Notes: a model not told the origin generated them from the letters alone. Numbered from the stretch's first letter, positions 1 to 9,195 are shown. The stretch is 48,727 bases of DNA from Acinetobacter bouvetii DSM 14964 = CIP 107468 (GCF_000368865.1 NZ_KB849725.1:1-48727), one strand, 5' to 3'. Numbers and translations: made by a program.

Positions 1-214
1 TACCATCAATCAATGAAAATAATTTCGATCAATCAACCAGTAAAAATCCACACAAGTTGTTCTTCATAATCTCTTAATGATCTTCTTAATACTTCGTCAG
101 TATTAAGCGCTGGACTTCGATATACTCAACAACTCAGCGCTTCGCGCTTCGTTCGTTTCCGTCTATCTCGTCGGTATGGGGTGCATTCTAGAGCATTTCT
201 GAATCTTTGCAAGC
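1..214 (-). promoter_or_regulatory. rRNA operon promoter P1 and 5' leader (left copy, firing leftward)
   Basis: On the minus strand there is a -35 box TTGCAA (207-212), a 16-bp spacer, a -10 box TAGAAT (185-190) and a C-rich discriminator, followed by about 180 bp of leader with several small stem-loops, one built on CTTAATAC/GTATTAAG. These 214 bp are the exact reverse complement of 48506-48719. Identity begins at the -35 region and runs off the window edge, as expected if both are upstream parts of near-identical rrn operons. The 16S gene itself is outside the window, so rRNA identity is inferred from the duplication, the promoter architecture and the position at an Acinetobacter origin. 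Confidence 0.82.
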
Positions 215-245
215 TCTTTTAACAGCTTGTTTTACTGTGTGTTTC

Positions 246-276
246 TTTTTTATGCGCCAAAATGGCGCATAAAAAA
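246..276 (-). terminator. Rho-independent terminator of ppiA
   Basis: A perfect 14-bp stem (246-259 with 263-276) has a 3-nt AAA loop, a GC core ATGCGCC/GGCGCAT and A/T tracts on both sides. It ends ppiA transcription before the outward rrn promoter and is symmetric enough to act in both directions. Confidence 0.9.
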
Positions 277-336
277 GCAATTAAAACCCTAAGGCAATGA
301 TTTTAAATCATAAATATAAATATTTTATTTTTTACT

Positions 337-924
337 TTATTTTTCATTTTTTTGCGCTGCTGGTGCTTTTATCTTCACACTTTGAATCAGCACAAGGCTT
401 TGCGGTACATTTTGATGCACGCCACGATTAACAGTGGGCACTTTTTCAATCTTATCGACCACGTCCATGCCTTTAATCACTTTACCGAAGACCGCATATC
501 CTGCATTCATTGCACTTTTATTCAAAAAGTCATTGTCTACCGTATTAATGAAAAATTGACTGCTTGCAGAATTTGGGTCATTGGTGCGGGCCATTGCCAA
601 AGTGCCCCGCGCATTCTTCAAACCGTTGTAAGATTCATTCTTAATGGGCGCGCGCGTTTGCTTTTCTGCCATCTGCGCATCCATACCTCCGCCCTGGATC
701 ATAAAGCCAGGAATCACACGATGGAAAATCGTGCCCCGGTAAAAGTCCGCCTTAATATAGTCTTCAAAGTTTTTTGCAGAAATTGGCGCTTTGTCATTGT
801 AAAGCTCTATTTCAATAGTGCCCTGATTGGTCTTCATTTCTACAATACTATTATCGGCCCATGCATTAAGGCTTATAGCAGCAACCGTGGCAAAAAGTGC
901 TTGTTTTAACATGCGTTGACTCAT
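337..924 (-). CDS. ppiA: Periplasmic peptidyl-prolyl cis-trans isomerase (cyclophilin type)
   Basis: 195 aa. The N-terminus is a signal peptide with a likely cut after AWA (residue 23), so the enzyme should act in the periplasm, isomerising Xaa-Pro bonds during protein folding. The cyclophilin core is clear: [13 protein letters not shown] (67-79) holds the catalytic Arg69 and the Phe/Gln pocket residues, and SSQFFI (121-126) follows. The second half matches bacterial PpiA in length and lacks the cyclosporin-binding Trp, as is usual in Gram-negative members. An alternative start at Met5 (912) shortens the signal peptide only slightly. It is a single gene ending at the 246-276 terminator, next to the rrn promoter. 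Confidence 0.93.
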   Translation of the reverse strand: MSQRMLKQALFATVAAISLNAWADNSIVEMKTNQGTIEIELYNDKAPISAKNFEDYIKADFYRGTIFHRVIPGFMIQGGGMDAQMAEKQTRAPIKNESYNGLKNARGTLAMARTNDPNSASSQFFINTVDNDFLNKSAMNAGYAVFGKVIKGMDVVDKIEKVPTVNRGVHQNVPQSLVLIQSVKIKAPAAQKNEK

Positions 925-1001
925 CTCTTTAAAGTTGTATTTATTGCTGGCGATATTTTAGCCTCTCATACAGAATAAAGCAGTAGCTTTGCTCTATATA
1001 A

Positions 1002-1685
1002 ATGAGAAAAATAATGAAGCAGCATTTACGGAGCAGCCGGACGCTGACCCATCCCCCTCCCTGGCGCCTCCAAGGAGAGGCTTTTATTTTAAACTACTGG
1101 CTAACGCCTTCCTTTATACAGAAATGCAGGCATTTCCGTCAGGCTGCATCACCCCTTGGCCGCATGGTTCAAGTTTTGCTGGTGCGCTATCACAGTTCAC
1201 CCATTGGGCCTTATGATGAGCTGCTCATTCTCGATCATCCTTTGATCTCCAAATTGCGCCTCAATTCTATTCCCAAAATTTTTGTATCGACTGAAGCTTC
1301 TGTACAGCATGGCCAGCAGCTTTGGGGGATTCCTAAAGAACTGGCGGAATTTAAAGGGCAGGAACAAGGGCAGGAAACTTGCTGCACAATCCATTTTGCG
1401 CAGCAAAGCATGCAATTGCATTTAAAAAAATCAAAAAAGCCGCATAGCTTTTCAATTCGCAGTGACCGCCTTCCAACAGCCGCTTTAAGAATTCACCAGG
1501 CATGGCAAGGGAAGCGTTATCAGTTTTCACCCCAATTTCGTGGACATTTAGCTAAACTTCATTCAGCACAGTGGACAGAAACGCAGGATATGTTTCCTGA
1601 TTTTTCTCAAGCGCGCTATTTGCAGAGTTTTTATGTTTCAGAATTTGAGTTGATTTTTCCAGAAGCGCAAATACAGCAGAAATAA
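1002..1685 (+). CDS. Acetoacetate decarboxylase-like family protein
   Basis: 227 aa. The ADC-superfamily pattern is recognisable: HPPPWRLQGEAF near the N-terminus, SPIGPYDELL (66-75), and WGIPKELAEF (108-117), which aligns with the segment holding the Schiff-base lysine of acetoacetate decarboxylase. Lys112 is kept, but the neighbouring lysine that lowers its pKa in the clostridial enzyme is Glu here. A different substrate, or a non-decarboxylase role as in other ADC-like proteins, is therefore plausible. An alternative start is Met5 at 1014. It is a single gene, convergent with the esterase at 1719-2792, with a parS site between them. Family membership is fairly sure; the reaction is not known. 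Confidence 0.72.
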   Translation: MRKIMKQHLRSSRTLTHPPPWRLQGEAFILNYWLTPSFIQKCRHFRQAASPLGRMVQVLLVRYHSSPIGPYDELLILDHPLISKLRLNSIPKIFVSTEASVQHGQQLWGIPKELAEFKGQEQGQETCCTIHFAQQSMQLHLKKSKKPHSFSIRSDRLPTAALRIHQAWQGKRYQFSPQFRGHLAKLHSAQWTETQDMFPDFSQARYLQSFYVSEFELIFPEAQIQQK

Positions 1686-1691
1686 GAAAGG

Positions 1692-1707
1692 TGTTTCACG
1701 TGAAACA
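1692..1707. other. parS centromere site (perfect match)
   Basis: TGTTTCACGTGAAACA matches the ParB-binding consensus TGTTNCACGTGAAACA at every position and sits in a 24-bp perfect palindrome (1688-1711). It lies between two convergent genes about 21 kb left of oriC. parA and parB themselves are not in the window. The palindrome could also help end transcription of its neighbours. Confidence 0.92.
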
Positions 1708-1718
1708 CCTTCCGATGC

Positions 1719-2792
1719 TTAACTGCCTTTTTTATCCCAAAATTTGCGGAAGTTTTTGCTGATCTCAATCACGTATTTTTTAGCGCGGAAAGAAACAGGC
1801 GTTAAATTGATAAAGCCATGCGTCTGATCGGCATATTCCTGATAATGCACCTTGATGCCATGCTGACGCAGTTTATGCGAATAAATCTCCGCCTCATCAT
1901 GCAGTACATCATGACCCGCTGTAATGATGTAAGCCGGCGCTAATTTTTCAAATTTGCCGTATGTCGGCGAAATCAGCGGATCATCCAGCGCTACTTGGTG
2001 CTGTTCTGCATAATAGTCTGTGACGCAATCGATATCCGCCGCTGTCAGCACTAAACCTTCTTTGTATGCAAAGAACGAAGGATGGCGGCTTTTAAAATCC
2101 ACCACAGGGTACAGCAGCAGCTGCGCTTGCGGCGCATAGGCTTTCTGCGCTGTGCGCTGCGCAACCACCGCTGCAATATTGCCGCCTGCGCTGTCACCAG
2201 CCACGGCGATGCGGCCTTTTAAAATTTTCAATTGCCGGCTGTTTTGATACACCCATGCCAGCGCATCTTCACAGCACTGAATCACCTGTTTCGGGCCAGC
2301 TTCAGGCGCCAGCGGATAGTCAATACTGAGCACTTGCGCTTTGGCATGCACAGCCAGCAGCCTGCACACTTCATCATGCGTATCTATATTGCCCACCACA
2401 AAACCGCCGCCATGATAGAACACAATCATCGGCAGCTTCTTATTCGGCGCAGAATGGTAATGCCGGGCAAATACGGTGCCGCTTTGCAAAGGCAAACGCA
2501 GGTCTTCAACTTGCTTGACTGGTGTCGGTTTGACTTTAATCGACTGCATCTGCAAATCAAATGCCTTGCGCGAACGCTGCACATCTGCGCCGATGAAACC
2601 CATTTTCCCCTGTTTAAGCTGAGCCGCCATCATGCATTTAATCAAAGGATCCAGTTCTGGAAATACATAAGGATAGCCCAAGCCTTTCGCTAAGCGCTCC
2701 TGTACAAAACCCGGCAGCTTATCCAATGCGCGGCCTGCCGCGCCTTGGCCCTTTTCCAAAAAACCTTGCATTTTCTGATTAAACGCAGTCAT
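1719..2792 (-). CDS. Alpha/beta hydrolase, hormone-sensitive-lipase family (esterase)
   Basis: 357 aa from the chosen start. Numbering below is from the longer Met at 2813. The HGGG oxyanion-hole motif (134-137), nucleophile Ser208 in GDSAGG, Asp302 in GHDVLHDE and His332 in QTHGF make a complete HSL/family IV catalytic set. The enzyme should hydrolyse short acyl esters; the natural substrate cannot be read. No signal peptide is seen, so it is probably cytoplasmic. The start at 2792 is preferred because AAAAGGA lies about 8 nt upstream, whereas Met at 2813 has no good ribosome site. It is a single gene, convergent with the ADC-like gene. Confidence 0.88.
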   Translation of the reverse strand: MTAFNQKMQGFLEKGQGAAGRALDKLPGFVQERLAKGLGYPYVFPELDPLIKCMMAAQLKQGKMGFIGADVQRSRKAFDLQMQSIKVKPTPVKQVEDLRLPLQSGTVFARHYHSAPNKKLPMIVFYHGGGFVVGNIDTHDEVCRLLAVHAKAQVLSIDYPLAPEAGPKQVIQCCEDALAWVYQNSRQLKILKGRIAVAGDSAGGNIAAVVAQRTAQKAYAPQAQLLLYPVVDFKSRHPSFFAYKEGLVLTAADIDCVTDYYAEQHQVALDDPLISPTYGKFEKLAPAYIITAGHDVLHDEAEIYSHKLRQHGIKVHYQEYADQTHGFINLTPVSFRAKKYVIEISKNFRKFWDKKGS

Positions 2793-2989
2793 TGCGGACA
2801 TCCTTTTATCCATTCTTCATAATTTCTACATGATCAGCCTTTGTGTGACCATTTTCTTATACAAGTCTAAACAAGCAAATACACAGCCTATCGCATCCTA
2901 AGCTAAGCTTCTTTCAAGAGCATGTCATTGACAATTTTCATTCAATTTCTGGAGTTTTTTGCTGCTCCATTTGACATAGGATCCAGACC

Positions 2990-3466
2990 ATGGCTAAAAA
3001 AATTATTCTGCTGTCTTTGGCGACAGCATTTATGGCTGTTGGCTGCGTCGCTTTTCCAGATGACGGCTACCATGATGGCCGTTATGATCATGGCCGCAAT
3101 TATGGATACGGCTATGACCGCGGCTACGATTACCGTTATGACCGTGAATATGACCGCCAGCGCTGGGAATACCAGCAGCGCAGCCGCCTTGAACAGGAGC
3201 GGCGCAGACAGGAAATTGAACGCCGCAACTGGGAACAAAACCGTAAAAACCAGCAGGACTGGGAACGTAAAAGAAATGCAGCTGAACGCCAGCTCTTAGA
3301 GCAGCAGCGCCAAAAAGCGCAGCATGACCGCGATAAACGCAATGAATATGACCGTAAAAAACGCGATCAAGCGCAGCAGAATCCCGAACAGCGCAAGCAA
3401 TTGGATCACCAGCGCCAGCAGCAAAACAAACGCTGGAATGATTCACGGCGCCAGCAGAATGACTGA
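2990..3466 (+). CDS. Probable lipoprotein with charged coiled-coil region
   Basis: 158 aa. It has a short basic N-terminus, a hydrophobic stretch and then AVGC at residues 16-19, so Cys19 is a likely lipidation site, although the lipobox is weak at -3. Residues 25-55 are rich in Gly, Tyr, Asp and Arg (YDRGYDYRYDREYDRQ). The rest is almost all Arg, Gln, Glu, Asp, Asn and Lys and should form a long helix or coiled coil. I recognise no catalytic domain. Similar Tyr/Arg-rich envelope lipoproteins occur in Acinetobacter, but the function is unknown. Frame choice is supported by the signal sequence and the absence of any plausible protein on the opposite strand. Confidence 0.7.
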   Translation: MAKKIILLSLATAFMAVGCVAFPDDGYHDGRYDHGRNYGYGYDRGYDYRYDREYDRQRWEYQQRSRLEQERRRQEIERRNWEQNRKNQQDWERKRNAAERQLLEQQRQKAQHDRDKRNEYDRKKRDQAQQNPEQRKQLDHQRQQQNKRWNDSRRQQND

Positions 3467-4369
3467 CCCAGCCCTTTGCTCTCTTTAAACAGCCTAAAAT
3501 CAAATAAGCCCTGATGGGTAGGTTTTTTTGATTTAAGCATTTGGGTATGGATAATGCATAAAACCCAACCTGACAGAACCTCTTTATAGCCACACCTGTT
3601 ACTTTTGAATACTACAAGTCCAGGCCTCTGTCGCCCTACCTGAGTAAAAGTGTGAGGCTGCTCATCCAGCATGACTGTTCAGAGCCTAGCAACAGCAGCT
3701 GTTTATATGTTGACTACTTCGCTAAATAACACCCTCATAAAGGCATGCTGAAAACTAAAAAAAATCTCTGTTGCGCTGCAGGCTGTTCTGTCACTGGAAG
3801 CCACTTGAGCCGTTGCAGGCATTATGCGCTTTTGATGTGCAGCTGAAGTAAACTGCTGCATTTTAAGTTCACAGGTATGGCCTGCCTGTTAAACGCATAT
3901 CGGCTCAGCAAAAAAAAGCTGATTCAGAAGATGAATAAGCCATGAAAAACACATTTCAAAAAACAAGAAGAAACTACAGCAATAGAATCTAGGTGCAATC
4001 ATAAAAATTTGATCATTTTTTGTGAAATATTTTATTACGCTGCTATTAAAAGCTTTTATATGCAAACATTGATCGCACTAAAAAAATGATCCGTAGCGGC
4101 ACTGATCCTGAAGAATCTTACAAATTTGACGGCAGTCACCATATCCCTCTTTTCAAAGATATGGCCGCTTCCCATGGATTATATTATGCTTTTGACTCTC
4201 TGGAAGGGAAACAGCTGAAAATTATCAGCAAAGCCTCTTTTAACAAATAGAAACCTATTATCCACTAAAACAATAATTTATTTTTTATAAAAATAAGTGA
4301 AGATTCACTGTCTTTACCATGATTTAACCGGCTTTTATCATAAAAAGTATTAATTAATGAGTCTGTTCG
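3467..4369. other. Long intergenic stretch with little coding signal
   Basis: About 900 bp between the lipoprotein and the grpE promoter hold no convincing full gene. A weak hairpin (AAATCAAA about 3498 to TTTGATTT about 3535) may terminate the lipoprotein transcript. The only protein-like patch is the short open frame at 4050-4250. The rest reads as decayed or non-coding DNA. Confidence 0.5.
4086..4250 (+). CDS. Small ORF, possibly the 3' remnant of a lost gene
   Basis: 54 aa from ATG 4086 to TAG 4250; the frame is open back to 4050. The translation looks protein-like (GTDPEESYKFDGSHH, then FKDMAASHGLYYAFDSLEG), with a balanced composition unlike random AT-rich sequence. No ribosome-binding site is visible before ATG 4086, and the surrounding kilobase is non-coding. 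It may be the surviving end of a decayed gene rather than a functional small protein. I do not recognise the family. Confidence 0.35.
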   Translation: MIRSGTDPEESYKFDGSHHIPLFKDMAASHGLYYAFDSLEGKQLKIISKASFNK

Positions 4370-4396
4370 CTTGAATTTTTACAGCCAGCCCCGACT
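4370..4396 (+). promoter_or_regulatory. Candidate sigma-32 (heat-shock) promoter of grpE
   Basis: CTTGAA (4370-4375), a 13-bp spacer and CCCCGACT (4389-4396) resemble the RpoH consensus CTTGAA-N13-15-CCCCATNT. Position 113 bp upstream of the grpE ATG, and a similar element before dnaK, support the call. The downstream half of the -10 deviates. Confidence 0.55.
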
Positions 4397-4508
4397 TCTT
4401 TACTAATCATGAAATTTAGCAAATCATGACAGTTCAGAATTAACGCAGTTAGAACTGGCACCAACAGGACTGTACATGTTTAAGAACCCATTTAAACGGA
4501 GTAAATCA

Positions 4509-5051
4509 ATGGCGACTGAGCACAACCAAGACGTTCAAGATCTAGAGCAGGCTGCAGAACCTGAAGCGAAAACTCAGGCTGAAAACGAGCAAGCTGAAGT
4601 TTCAGTTGAAGATTTACAGGCAACAATCACCAATTTAGAAGAAAGCTTGAAACTTGAAAAAGCGCGTACTGCTAACGCAGTGTATGAAGCGCAAAAAAGT
4701 GTTGAGCGTATTCAGCGTGAAGCAGAAAAACACAAAGAGACTGTGCTTGAAAAATTTGCTAAAGAATTGCTGGATTCTGTCGACAACCTGGAACGCGCAA
4801 TTGCCGCAGCCGGCGAAGAAGAAACGCCTGTGCTTGAAGGCGTCAAGCTGACCCTGAAATCATTACTGACCACACTGGAAAAATTCGGCGTGGCGGAAGC
4901 CGATACCGCGAATGGCTTTAATGCTGACCTGCATCAAGCAGTCGGGATTGATCCAAATGCAAAAGCCGGCCAAATTGGCACCGTATTGCAAAAAGGCTAC
5001 ACCTTAAATAGCCGGCTGCTTCGCCCTGCCATGGTTATGGTTGGCGGATAA
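4509..5051 (+). CDS. grpE: Nucleotide exchange factor GrpE
   Basis: 180 aa from the chosen ATG. GrpE dimerises through its long N-terminal helix and releases ADP from DnaK in the Hsp70 cycle. An acidic, Gln/Glu-rich N-terminus is followed by a coiled coil and the conserved [12 protein letters not shown] segment. The C-terminal beta domain carries the LHQAVG and [20 protein letters not shown] signature. An upstream ATG at 4476 in the same frame lacks a ribosome site, while GGAG sits 7 nt before 4509. It lies 121 bp upstream of dnaK, and both genes have candidate sigma-32 promoters. Confidence 0.95.
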   Translation: MATEHNQDVQDLEQAAEPEAKTQAENEQAEVSVEDLQATITNLEESLKLEKARTANAVYEAQKSVERIQREAEKHKETVLEKFAKELLDSVDNLERAIAAAGEEETPVLEGVKLTLKSLLTTLEKFGVAEADTANGFNADLHQAVGIDPNAKAGQIGTVLQKGYTLNSRLLRPAMVMVGG

Positions 5052-5094
5052 GCCTTTAAATTCGAGAGTTTGTGAAAAAATTTTATCAAAAGAA

Positions 5095-5122
5095 CTTGAA
5101 AAATTTTGAACGGCTCTCATAT
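5095..5122 (+). promoter_or_regulatory. Candidate sigma-32 (heat-shock) promoter of dnaK
   Basis: CTTGAA (5095-5100), a 14-bp spacer and TCTCATAT (5115-5122) match the RpoH consensus well (6 of 8 in the -10). It lies in the grpE-dnaK gap and would give a leader of about 45 nt with a strong GGAGG site before the dnaK ATG. This allows dnaK to be induced independently of grpE. Confidence 0.65.
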
Positions 5123-5172
5123 CGGATAACAAGCAAAAACATTGCAAAAAAAATTTTGGAGGAAATCATCTA

Positions 5173-7113
5173 ATGGCTAAAATCATTGGTATTGACTTAG
5201 GTACAACAAACTCTTGCGTAGCCGTACTTGAAGGCGACAAAGTTAAAGTCATCGAGAATGCTGAAGGCGCTCGCACAACCCCATCTATTATTGCATATAA
5301 AGATGGTGAAATTCTGGTAGGCCAGTCTGCTAAGCGTCAAGCAGTGACTAACCCAAAAAACACATTATTCGCAATTAAGCGTTTGATCGGCCGTAAGTAC
5401 CAAGACCAAGCGGTGCAAAAAGATATTGGCCTGGTTCCTTACAAAATCATTCAAGCTGGTAACGGCGATGCATGGGTTGAAGTCAACGACAAACAGCTTG
5501 CGCCACAGCAAATTTCTGCTGAAATCTTGAAAAAGATGAAGAAAACAGCTGAAGATTACCTAGGCGAAACCGTTACTGAAGCAGTAATTACTGTTCCTGC
5601 TTACTTCAACGATGCTCAGCGTCAAGCAACTAAGGATGCAGGTAAAATTGCAGGTTTAGAAGTTAAACGTATCATTAACGAACCAACTGCTGCTGCACTT
5701 GCGTTCGGTATGGACAAAAAAGAAGGCGACCGTAAAATCGCGGTTTATGACCTTGGTGGCGGTACTTTTGACGTATCAATCATCGAAATCGCTGACCTTG
5801 ATGGCGACCAGCAAATCGAAGTGTTATCTACAAACGGTGATACTTTCCTTGGCGGTGAAGACTTTGATAACGCGTTGATTGAATTCTTGGTTGAAGAATT
5901 CAAGAAAGAACAAAGCGTAAACCTGAAACAAGATCCGCTTGCACTTCAACGTTTAAAAGAAGCTGCTGAAAAAGCGAAAATCGAGCTTTCTTCTTCTAAC
6001 GCAACTGAAATTAACCTTCCATACATCACTGCTGATGCGACTGGTCCTAAACACTTAGTGATCAACGTAACACGTGCAAAATTAGAAGGTCTTGTTGCTG
6101 ACTTAGTTGCTCGCACAATTGAACCTTGCCGTATTGCGCTTAAAGATGCGGGTCTTTCAACTTCTGACATCTCTGACGTAATTTTGGTTGGCGGTCAATC
6201 ACGCATGCCAATGGTTCAGCAGCAAGTTCAAGAATTCTTTGGCAAAGAGCCGCGTAAAGACGTGAACCCTGATGAAGCAGTTGCGATTGGTGCAGCGATT
6301 CAAGGTGCGGTATTGTCTGGTGACAAAACTGACGTACTTTTATTAGACGTAACACCGTTAACACTTGGTATCGAAACCATGGGTGGCGTATTAACAGCGA
6401 TCATTGAGAAAAACACCACGATTCCTGCGAAGAAATCTCAAGTGTTCTCGACTGCTGCTGATAACCAGCCTGCTGTAGACATTTCAGTGTTCCAAGGTGA
6501 ACGTAAAATGGCGCAACAAAACAAATTGCTGGGCAACTTCCAATTAGGCGATATCCCACCTGCTCCACGTGGTGTACCGCAAATTGAAGTATCGTTCGAC
6601 ATCAATGCTGACGGTATCTTAAAGGTATCTGCGAAAGATAAGAGCACTGGTAAAGAGCAATCAATCCAGATCAAAGCAAACTCAGGTTTGTCTGATGCTG
6701 AAATCGAAGCAATGATCAAAGATGCTGAAGCGAATGCAGAAGAAGACCGTAAGTTTGAAGAGTTAGCAAAAGCACGCAACGAAGCGGATGCCCTTGTATC
6801 TTCTGCTCAAAAAGCAGTGAAAGATCTTGGCGAGCAAGTAACTGCTGACGAAAAAACTGCGATCGACACTGCAGTTTCTGAGTTGGAAGCAGCTGCAAAA
6901 GAAAATGATGTAGATGCGATTAAAGCGAAAACTGAAGCGCTTCAAAACATCATTATGCCGATCACGCAGCGCGCTTATGAAGCGGCGCAAGGTCAAGGCG
7001 GCGCTGAAGGCTTTGATCCAAACGCATTCCAAAGCGGTGAAGGTCAACAGCAAAAAGCGGACGACGGCGTTGTAGATGCTGAGTTCACTGAAGTGAAAGA
7101 TGACAAAAAATAA
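5173..7113 (+). CDS. dnaK: Molecular chaperone DnaK (Hsp70)
   Basis: 646 aa, full length for the family. The ATPase domain opens with [14 protein letters not shown] and contains [14 protein letters not shown], the [14 protein letters not shown] phosphate loop and VGGQSRMP. The interdomain linker [15 protein letters not shown] and a substrate-binding domain follow, and the C-terminus ends with acidic [10 protein letters not shown], close to the EEVKD tail. It folds and disaggregates proteins with GrpE and DnaJ. dnaJ is not adjacent: the next gene is a metalloprotease after a strong terminator, so dnaJ must lie elsewhere. GGAGG lies about 8 nt before the ATG. Confidence 0.99.
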   Translation: MAKIIGIDLGTTNSCVAVLEGDKVKVIENAEGARTTPSIIAYKDGEILVGQSAKRQAVTNPKNTLFAIKRLIGRKYQDQAVQKDIGLVPYKIIQAGNGDAWVEVNDKQLAPQQISAEILKKMKKTAEDYLGETVTEAVITVPAYFNDAQRQATKDAGKIAGLEVKRIINEPTAAALAFGMDKKEGDRKIAVYDLGGGTFDVSIIEIADLDGDQQIEVLSTNGDTFLGGEDFDNALIEFLVEEFKKEQSVNLKQDPLALQRLKEAAEKAKIELSSSNATEINLPYITADATGPKHLVINVTRAKLEGLVADLVARTIEPCRIALKDAGLSTSDISDVILVGGQSRMPMVQQQVQEFFGKEPRKDVNPDEAVAIGAAIQGAVLSGDKTDVLLLDVTPLTLGIETMGGVLTAIIEKNTTIPAKKSQVFSTAADNQPAVDISVFQGERKMAQQNKLLGNFQLGDIPPAPRGVPQIEVSFDINADGILKVSAKDKSTGKEQSIQIKANSGLSDAEIEAMIKDAEANAEEDRKFEELAKARNEADALVSSAQKAVKDLGEQVTADEKTAIDTAVSELEAAAKENDVDAIKAKTEALQNIIMPITQRAYEAAQGQGGAEGFDPNAFQSGEGQQQKADDGVVDAEFTEVKDDKK

Positions 7114-7144
7114 TTTGTCTCTTTGATCTGACTCGAAAGAGTTA

Positions 7145-7175
7145 AAAAAAAGCCGCGCGAAAGCGCGGTTTTTTT
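7145..7175 (+). terminator. Rho-independent terminator of dnaK
   Basis: Stem CCGCGC/GCGCGG (7153-7158 with 7163-7168) with a GAAA tetraloop, flanked by an A tract upstream and seven Ts downstream. Confidence 0.95.
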
Positions 7176-7246
7176 ATGCCCATAATGATTTTAAAACCGC
7201 TTATTTTCAGTTAAATTACATTAAATACTAAAATTTATAATGACTT

Positions 7247-8161
7247 ATGCGCATTGTTATCATTGCTTTCATCACCCTGACTCTACTTTTTTTTCACTTT
7301 CAAACGAGAAATAATTTTCAGCTGCGCTATAACGCATGGTCTGACCGCATCATGCATCCGCTGGATACCCGCCTGCGCTATCAGATTGCAGAAGTTGACC
7401 CGCGTTTTGGCATGAGTAAAGAACAAGCGATTCAGCTCAGCAAAGAAGCCATTCAAATTTGGCATGACGGGACACAAAAACAGCTGTTTGTCTATGATGA
7501 CCAAGCCCAGCTGAAAATTAAGCTGATTTATGATGCGCGGCAGGAAAACTACAATGCCTTTAAAAAGACCCAGCAGGAACTGGATCAGGAACACAGCAGC
7601 AATCAGCGCATATCCGGCAATTTAGATGTCTCTAAAAGCAGTTTAGAGCAAATGCAGCAAAGCCTGCGTCAAGAGCAGATCCAGCTGCGGGCTGAAGCTG
7701 ATTATCTGAATCAGCAGCGCATGAGCTGGAGCCGAATTGAAAATGAGCAGGGAGAAAACCGCCAGCGCATTGAAGCGCAATATCAAGCCCTGAGAGAAAA
7801 AGCTCAGCAGCTGCAGCGCAATATTGCCTACTACAATCAAATGAATGCGCAATATAATCAGCAAGTGGGCCAGCACAACAGCAGCATTGAGCGCTACAAC
7901 TGGAATGTCATGCAGGCCAAAAACCGGTTTCCGCCGCGTGAATTTCATAAAGGTGTCTTTATGGGCGACCAAATCCAAATTTATCAGTTTGATACCGAAG
8001 ACGATTTGCGCCTTACCCTGGCGCATGAATTAGGCCATGCGCTGGGCTTAGGCCATCATGCCGATCCAGAAGCCTTAATGTACCCTGTTTTAGGTGAACA
8101 GGATCTGCAGCATTTTAAGCTGAAGCCTGCCGACCAAAGCCTGCTGTATGCGCGCCGGTAA
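7247..8161 (+). CDS. Matrixin-type zinc metalloprotease with coiled-coil insert
   Basis: 304 aa. An N-terminal hydrophobic segment (about residues 2-18) should anchor or export the protein. A long central region (about 95-220) is rich in Gln, Glu and Arg and predicted coiled coil. The C-terminus has the metzincin zinc site HELGHALGLGHH: His260, His264 and His270 as ligands, Glu261 as catalytic base, and Met278 in ALMYP as the Met-turn. It is a membrane-tethered or periplasmic protease of unknown substrate. Position after the dnaK terminator suggests its own promoter. No strong ribosome site precedes ATG 7247, so the start is only moderately sure. Confidence 0.82.
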   Translation: MRIVIIAFITLTLLFFHFQTRNNFQLRYNAWSDRIMHPLDTRLRYQIAEVDPRFGMSKEQAIQLSKEAIQIWHDGTQKQLFVYDDQAQLKIKLIYDARQENYNAFKKTQQELDQEHSSNQRISGNLDVSKSSLEQMQQSLRQEQIQLRAEADYLNQQRMSWSRIENEQGENRQRIEAQYQALREKAQQLQRNIAYYNQMNAQYNQQVGQHNSSIERYNWNVMQAKNRFPPREFHKGVFMGDQIQIYQFDTEDDLRLTLAHELGHALGLGHHADPEALMYPVLGEQDLQHFKLKPADQSLLYARR

Positions 8162-8287
8162 TGCTATACAGATGTAAAAATCCTTAATTTTTCTATGTCT
8201 TTATCACGGATTTAAACTACAAAAAACTGAATTCATGCTATTGTGGACAGTCAAACCAAATCTAAATACATTTGAGTGGAGAGCAAT

Positions 8288-8659
8288 GTGAGTTACTACC
8301 ATATCTTAATTGAAGTGAATGACCACATCAGCACGATTGAGCAAACCCGTGATATCGAAATCTTTGATATTATTGAGATTCAACCCTATCTCCATTCAAT
8401 TTTGCTCCCGTTCTTTAATGAGCAGCTGATTGAGCTGGAAGATGAAAATCTAGAATTTAAAGATGTGCTGCGTTTGGAAGTGAAGCAAACCCTGCTGCCG
8501 ATTAATGATTTAATCGAGGAAGAACAAAAACTGCTGCCCAGCGATACAGATGTGACCATTACCGCTTATGAAATTTTCAATAACCGTGATTTAAGCCAGG
8601 ATGTCACCACCATTATTTTTGACCTGCTGGAAGCGATTAAGCTGGATCCGGAAGCCTAA
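8288..8659 (+). CDS. Conserved small acidic protein of unknown function
   Basis: 123 aa beginning MSYYHILIEVND at a GTG codon. GGAGA lies 5 nt upstream, which favours this start over the in-frame GTG at 8276. The protein is acidic, without signal peptide, membrane segment or cysteines, and looks like a compact cytoplasmic domain. I recognise no family. Placed between a metalloprotease and erpA, it shares a bidirectional terminator with erpA and appears monocistronic. Confidence 0.75.
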   Translation: MSYYHILIEVNDHISTIEQTRDIEIFDIIEIQPYLHSILLPFFNEQLIELEDENLEFKDVLRLEVKQTLLPINDLIEEEQKLLPSDTDVTITAYEIFNNRDLSQDVTTIIFDLLEAIKLDPEA

Positions 8660-8698
8660 TTCTTTTCAGGCAATGCCAATTTAAGATGCCATCAGCAT

Positions 8699-8730
8699 AA
8701 AAAAAAGCCCTCTTCCGAGGGCTTTTTTTT
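8699..8730. terminator. Bidirectional terminator between the 8288-8659 gene and erpA
   Basis: A perfect 14-bp stem of eight As plus GCCCTC pairs with GAGGGC plus eight Ts around a TTCC loop. A/T tracts on both sides fit termination of the two convergent genes. Confidence 0.95.
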
Positions 8731-8748
8731 ATGAACCGTTGTTCAGTC

Positions 8749-9084
8749 TTAAATAGAGAAAGATGAACCGCAGCCGCATGTGGTTGAAGCATTCGGGTTT
8801 TGAACTACAAAACGGGAACCTTCCAAGCCTTCGATATAATCGACTGTTGAACCCACTAAATATTGGTAGCTCAGTGAATCCACCAGCATTTTCACATCGC
8901 CATTACTGTATTCCGCATCATCTTCATTTTGGCTTTCTGCAAAATTGAAGCCATAAGAGAACCCTGAACAGCCGCCGCCTGTTACATAAACACGCAGCAT
9001 CAACTCCTGATTACCTTCACTGTCACGCAGTTGACGTACTTTATTGGCAGCATTTTCAGTCAGCACAAGTGTTTGGGCATTCAT
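8749..9084 (-). CDS. erpA: Iron-sulfur cluster insertion protein ErpA
   Basis: 111 aa from ATG 9084. An A-type Fe-S carrier that delivers clusters to apoproteins, including isoprenoid-pathway enzymes. The three cluster ligands are present: Cys in [11 protein letters not shown] and the two in the C-terminal TTCGCGSSF. The longer reading from TTG 9090 adds two residues, but AGAGGA lies at the right distance from ATG 9084. It appears monocistronic with the terminator at 8699-8730. Confidence 0.95.
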   Translation of the reverse strand: MNAQTLVLTENAANKVRQLRDSEGNQELMLRVYVTGGGCSGFSYGFNFAESQNEDDAEYSNGDVKMLVDSLSYQYLVGSTVDYIEGLEGSRFVVQNPNASTTCGCGSSFSI

Positions 9085-9195
9085 GGTCAATTCCTCTGTT
9101 CGGTTCAGATCTTTAAAAAAAGACTATATTTCAAGTATAGCATACTCGATATATGGGCAGTCTTGCAGATTAAAAGTCAATTCAGAGCAATTCTA

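Noticed and set aside
3030..3593. 187-residue open frame on the minus strand over the lipoprotein gene
   Set aside because: It arises from the repetitive Arg/Asp/Gln codons of the plus-strand gene, is His/Gly/Ala biased and has no family features.
6561..6576. CCACGTGG in dnaK as a parS-like site
   Set aside because: Only the central hexamer matches; the arms do not form the palindrome.
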